A stretch of DNA of 64,000 nt from Halictus rubicundus (taxonomy: Eukaryota; Arthropoda; Insecta; Hymenoptera; Halictidae), in contig NC_135152.1 of assembly GCF_050948215.1 (NCBI RefSeq), positions 6,792,310-6,856,309 of the forward strand, written 5' to 3'. Both the position numbers and the translations under genes were made by a program. The notes below the pieces were generated by a model that saw nothing but the letters and a program-made list of their open reading frames with translations, was not told the origin of the DNA and did no database searches. Below are positions 60,071 to 64,000 of this stretch, piece by piece; position 1 is the stretch's first letter; each line of letters starts with the position of its first letter.

Positions 60071-63000
60071 ACATCCGCATCCATTTGCGGTTTTCCTCTC
60101 GCCATTCCTACCGACAATTCGTGGGAGGGTGGATTCCACCATCATCGGCTTTTGCGTCAACTCGTGTAACGCTGTTTAACGGTGTAATAGCCTGGCATGT
60201 GCCCCAAGCTGAAAATAAATCACGATCAGCGTCGATATTCAGTCAGAGCGATACCGACGAGGAAGCCGCAGCAACATCCAGTCCATTCAAATTCATAAGC
60301 GCAGGGCAGACTGTATCCCGTCTCCACCTCTGACCCACGGTTACGTCAAAGTTGAAACGATCCTGGCGCAGGGTGGGACAGAGCTAGGCGATCGGAAGGC
60401 AACGATCTCTCTCGTTATCTAGAGAACGCAGCCAACGTTCGCCGTATTACTGAATTGGCCCTGGCCGTCGGAGCGGACACATCCGCGATAATGGCTCCTA
60501 AAGGGCCACCGAGCGCATCGTTCCCGACATCGATCGGTTCTCTACAACACGCACAAAGATCACCATGCCAAAGGACGAAATTAACATTTCCAGGACGCGT
60601 TGATAACGTCCCAGCTGTCGAGTTACCGGTGAAATTGCACGGGCGTTTGCAGATCGCAAATCTACTTCGGCAGAGTTAGGGTGACCTGTTCTGGAATGAA
60701 TATAACATATGCCCCCTTCATGCTGAAAATTAGTTTAGTATATTTTCAGCCGCCATAGCCCCGCGAAGGACTCTGTTTTTAATTCCATCGCACTCTATTA
60801 CACACTTCATCTAAAAATATTGTTCTCTATTTTTCCGACGCTTGAAGATTAGCCGAACTTTTCTGGAAACAGCAGGACGAAACGACGAAAACTCTATCGG
60901 ACATTTCAATAAAGTAGCCAACCGAGACGGAGGGGTCCATCCATTATTCCGGTCGCTGTCCAACAAGGAACTGTGTCAAACACGGCTCATGGAAAATGTA
61001 TCGACACAATTTTGTCTATCACGGGACACGGTATTCTTCGGAGATACGGGTAACGAGGTTGTCCATGCGACTTGACCGACCATTTTCGGTCGCCGATAAA
61101 TCCTTTATGGCGATGAATCTTTCGTGTAGTAATCTCTCCAACAAGGACGTACACAAAGGAACTAAACAAATCATTCTCTCGTATGCACCATACCATGTTT
61201 CAACTAATATCTTCTCCACGAGTTCTCCTATTAGCAAATATACACGGATGTTAATCTTGTATCTTGAGTGGATTGTACCGTACGTGTCATCCATCAGTTG
61301 ACTTTTTGTCGTGACATCTATGATAACAGTGGTCGTTATTTCTGGTTACGAGGGTTGAGAGATCAATCAGATGGACAGCGCTATTTTCGAACGAGAATTC
61401 TACGGTTATGCTTGTGTTTCCAGTCGGAGGGACTTCCTGTGTAAATGACTGTGTACGTATTTGTAATTGAAATTGTCAAAGAGCTATTTATTCGATCGTA
61501 TAATGTGGAGTTGGTCTCGATTCGTAGAAATAGGTGAATCGAGTGAATCAATTTGAAGGGTGGTTCAATAGGGGCCTACTAGAGTACAAAATTTCCCTTT
61601 GATATTTTTGGAAGATTAAGCACGAAAACGTGACCTACCTATAAATTCGGGAACTAGTGAAAACAAAATAAAAGCGTACATTCGGGAACCAGTAAAAGGC
61701 GAAATAAATGCAACAGGAGGTGAAGAATTATCTCCGCGTGGACACGCAGCATTAGGAATCACGTACTCCTGTGCACCGTGTACCAAACATCGCTCGAGCG
61801 AGTAAACAAATTGATTACCGATCCATCAATTGGCGAAGCCTCCATTCAACAAAATGCTGAATATAACGGGGTCAGGATCGATCGGCGAAGACTCGGCGGC
61901 CCGGTCGGCGAAAAGTATCCCCCTTGCTAATTGTTATTTTATTCCGTGGACCGTGTCTCGCGGTGATTCAACGCGTTCTACGATCAACAGATTCTCTGCT
62001 CCCCAATACAGAATATTGTCCGGCCGGTGGCTGATTGGGAACTGGAGCGAGGCATTCGTTTCGCGCTTCAAGGATTTCTCGACAATTTCGGTCGTTTATC
62101 TGACGTGGACCCTGTTGTTTGTGATCCTTTTGTTTGGGAAGACGGTTCACGGGCGACAGGCTCGAACCGCACGAATAAAACCGACGCGACGACACGACCC
62201 CTAACCCCTTTGATTCATTAATTACCAACGGTCTCGTCAAATTTGACCAACCACCCTCTGCTTACACTCCGCCGGAAAACACTCGACGTTTGCGTGTCAG
62301 TAGTTGACCGCGCGAATTTGTGCAAAAATTTTCGATTCAGTACTTGTAGGAGATTTAAACAATCGAAACTGTATACTTTTCATTCAGACTTTTTATTCTG
62401 TCAGAATACCAACTAAACTTATTTCAACGGCCTAGGACATGTCCAACCTTTTTTTTCAGTTTTATGCGTACGCAATTCTGTGTAGTTACTCACACTACGC
62501 AAAGGTTTTTAACAGTTTGCTCAATACAAGAGTAACGCAAAAAGTGTTTGAATTATAGTACGGCAATTTCCAGTGGCGCCTTTAAATATAGTAGAAGATT
62601 TACTGAAAGCTAGCTGATGCAGCAGAGGATAACAAATGACCCGAGGAACCATTTTTAGCGCTACGTATTGCTTCCCTAAAAACGTGTCGAATAATTTGTA
62701 GAAAATTTGTGTCATCCTCGGAGGGGTTGCTACGAGTCGGGGATGTTCCGAGGTAACATCGTGCCGAGCAGAGGGAGTCTGCCGGAAGTTTTTGAACGCC
62801 TGGTAGAACACGAATTTCCCCGGGCGCGTGACAGTCAACTCCCCAAGGGTTGCGTATGTAAGTAGACAGGGGAGGATGGGAACGCAAATTATACCGAGCG
62901 AAATATGTATTGGATGGTGATTGATTATAGTAAACCGGAGGTGTTTCAGAGTTTAATGGGTCGCCGCAAAGTTTAATTGGATCGGACGCGTAGCATCTAA

Positions 63001-63300
63001 TAAATGAAATGCGCGTTTGGGGATGACGAGGTGTGGCAAGGGGGGAGGGGGTGGCGTATGTTGCTCGATTTCAACGAGCAGCCGCGTACGATCGAGGCTA
63101 TCAAGCATATTTTCCGTGTTTCGCGTAAACCCGCAGCTGATTAGTGCCGAAACCGGGCGGAACGAAGTGGAAATCCCAAATGGGATTTCGATCATCGTTT
63201 CGCGGCTGCCCCCGGCGGCTTTTCGACGCGGAAAATTACCCGAATTACGCTGTGCGACTGTGACTAAACAAAAATGGAACACTCTGGTAAATCATACTTC
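60071..63300. other. Gene-free stretch before the mariner element
   Basis: Open frames up to 125 codons (61830-62204) without recognisable domain. No clear repeat or RNA gene seen. Confidence 0.45.
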
Positions 63301-63302
63301 TA

Positions 63303-64000
63303 TTAGGTTGGCAAGAAAGTAATTTCGGTTTTCACTAATAGATAGCTTTATGTTTTGTTTGATTGACTTCTGTTAACGTTGCGTTTGTTTTCCTTCTGAT
63401 ATTTCATAACTGCATCTTTTAGGTTACTTTTGAAGCAAATTGCATGTAATTTTGGTTAGAATTGTTAGTTCTGTGTCAATTTGAACATGGAGTGCAAAAA
63501 CGAACATTATAGGCACATATTGCTGTTTTATTTCCGTAGAGGTAAAAAAGCTGCCGAGGCTTACAAAGATATATGTGAAGTTTATGGTGTGGATTGTTTA
63601 ACAGAACGCACGTGCCAGAATTGGTTTAAAAAATTCCGTTCTGGAAATTTCTCACTTGAAGACGACCAACGTTCTGGTCGACCATCTGTAGTTGATGATG
63701 ACCAAATGAAAGCCATTATTGAATCGGATCGTCATATAACTGTCCGAGAGATTGCAGACAGGTTAAATGTCTCGCATACAACTATAGAATATCGTTTAAA
63801 AAGTCTCGGAATCGTTAAGAAGCTCGATATTTGGGTTCCACACGAATTGAAAGAAATTCAGTTAACGCAACGCATCAACATATGCGATATGCATCTCAAA
63901 CGAAATGAAATCGACCCTTTTCTGAAGCGAGTCATCACTGGTGATGAGAAATGGGTTGTTTGCAATAACACAACTCGAAAACGATCATGGTCCAAGCGTG
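63303..64000 (+). mobile_element. mariner transposon, left part, cut by window edge
   Basis: Begins with an inverted-terminal-repeat type sequence (TTAGGTTGGCAAGAAAGTAA, 63303-63322) preceded by TA (63301-63302), the usual mariner target duplication. About 184 nt of leader precedes the transposase ATG at 63487. The right end lies outside the window, so completeness cannot be judged. Confidence 0.92.
63487..64000 (+). CDS. mariner transposase, N-terminal 171 codons
   Basis: An open frame from ATG 63487 runs to the window edge without stop or frameshift; family proteins are about 345 residues. Two N-terminal helix-turn-helix DNA-binding units are visible (AAEAYKDICEVYG with WFKKFRSGN; IADRLNVSHTTIEYRL), separated by the SLEDDQRSGRP linker. 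The mariner signature WVPHEL and the first catalytic aspartate in VITGDEKWVV are present. The usual aromatic after WxV/I appears as Cys (WVVCNN), a small departure. The other catalytic residues lie beyond the window. The protein cuts and pastes its own element at TA sites. Confidence 0.93.
   Translation, partial: MECKNEHYRHILLFYFRRGKKAAEAYKDICEVYGVDCLTERTCQNWFKKFRSGNFSLEDDQRSGRPSVVDDDQMKAIIESDRHITVREIADRLNVSHTTIEYRLKSLGIVKKLDIWVPHELKEIQLTQRINICDMHLKRNEIDPFLKRVITGDEKWVVCNNTTRKRSWSKR

Noticed and set aside
1..64000. CRISPR arrays, bacterial operons, integrated prokaryotic systems
   Set aside because: No regularly spaced repeats with unique spacers, no ribosome-binding or operon structure; the genes present are spliced.

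Overview
This 64 kb window is animal nuclear DNA, most probably from an insect and plausibly a hymenopteran (bee, wasp or ant). The evidence is short spliceosomal exons with GT/AG borders, one complete and two partial eukaryotic genes, abundant short inverted-repeat transposons, long (CT)n/(GA)n runs, and a mariner transposase gene at the right edge. The order-level placement is inference. No bacterial, organellar, rRNA, tRNA or CRISPR feature was seen.

Layout. (1) 1-18.2 kb has no gene I can recognise. It holds at least five different TTAA-flanked MITEs (238-472, 2612-2852, 5817-6058, 8758-9072, 15097-15310), a TA-flanked MITE (7301-7498 and a partial copy near 11.3 kb), a 5'-truncated retroelement with a 13-bp target duplication (11409-11871), and copies of a MITE family with ends close to AGACTGCGGATTTTATGCA. 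(2) 18341-22748, minus strand: a five-exon gene for an SF1 RNA helicase of the HELZ type, reconstructed as 913 residues with all helicase motifs. As modelled it lacks the CCCH zinc-finger/TPR front and the long disordered tail of vertebrate HELZ. (3) 23-41.9 kb is intergenic or possibly the long first intron of the next gene: tandem repeats (24.8-25.2, 27.5-27.8 and 30.1-30.8 kb), MITEs and GC-rich stretches. (4) 41982-49771, plus strand: eight consecutive coding exons of a prolyl 4-hydroxylase alpha subunit (493 residues plus stop). The first coding exon(s), with the signal peptide, were not located. The 3'UTR carries a (CT)n run and an AATAAA at 50275, followed by a strong hairpin. (5) 50.4-63.3 kb has no recognised gene: promoter-like CCAAT/E-box clusters near 51.2 and 52.3 kb and a degenerate tandem array (59.2-60.1 kb) broken by a TTAA MITE. 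(6) 63303-64000: the left end and first 171 codons of a mariner element, open to the window edge.

The two host genes have unrelated jobs: RNA metabolism (HELZ-like) and collagen proline hydroxylation in the ER (P4HA). Nothing suggests they act together. The strongest signal outside the genes is the density and diversity of non-autonomous DNA transposons, several of which sit within introns of, or immediately beside, the two genes.
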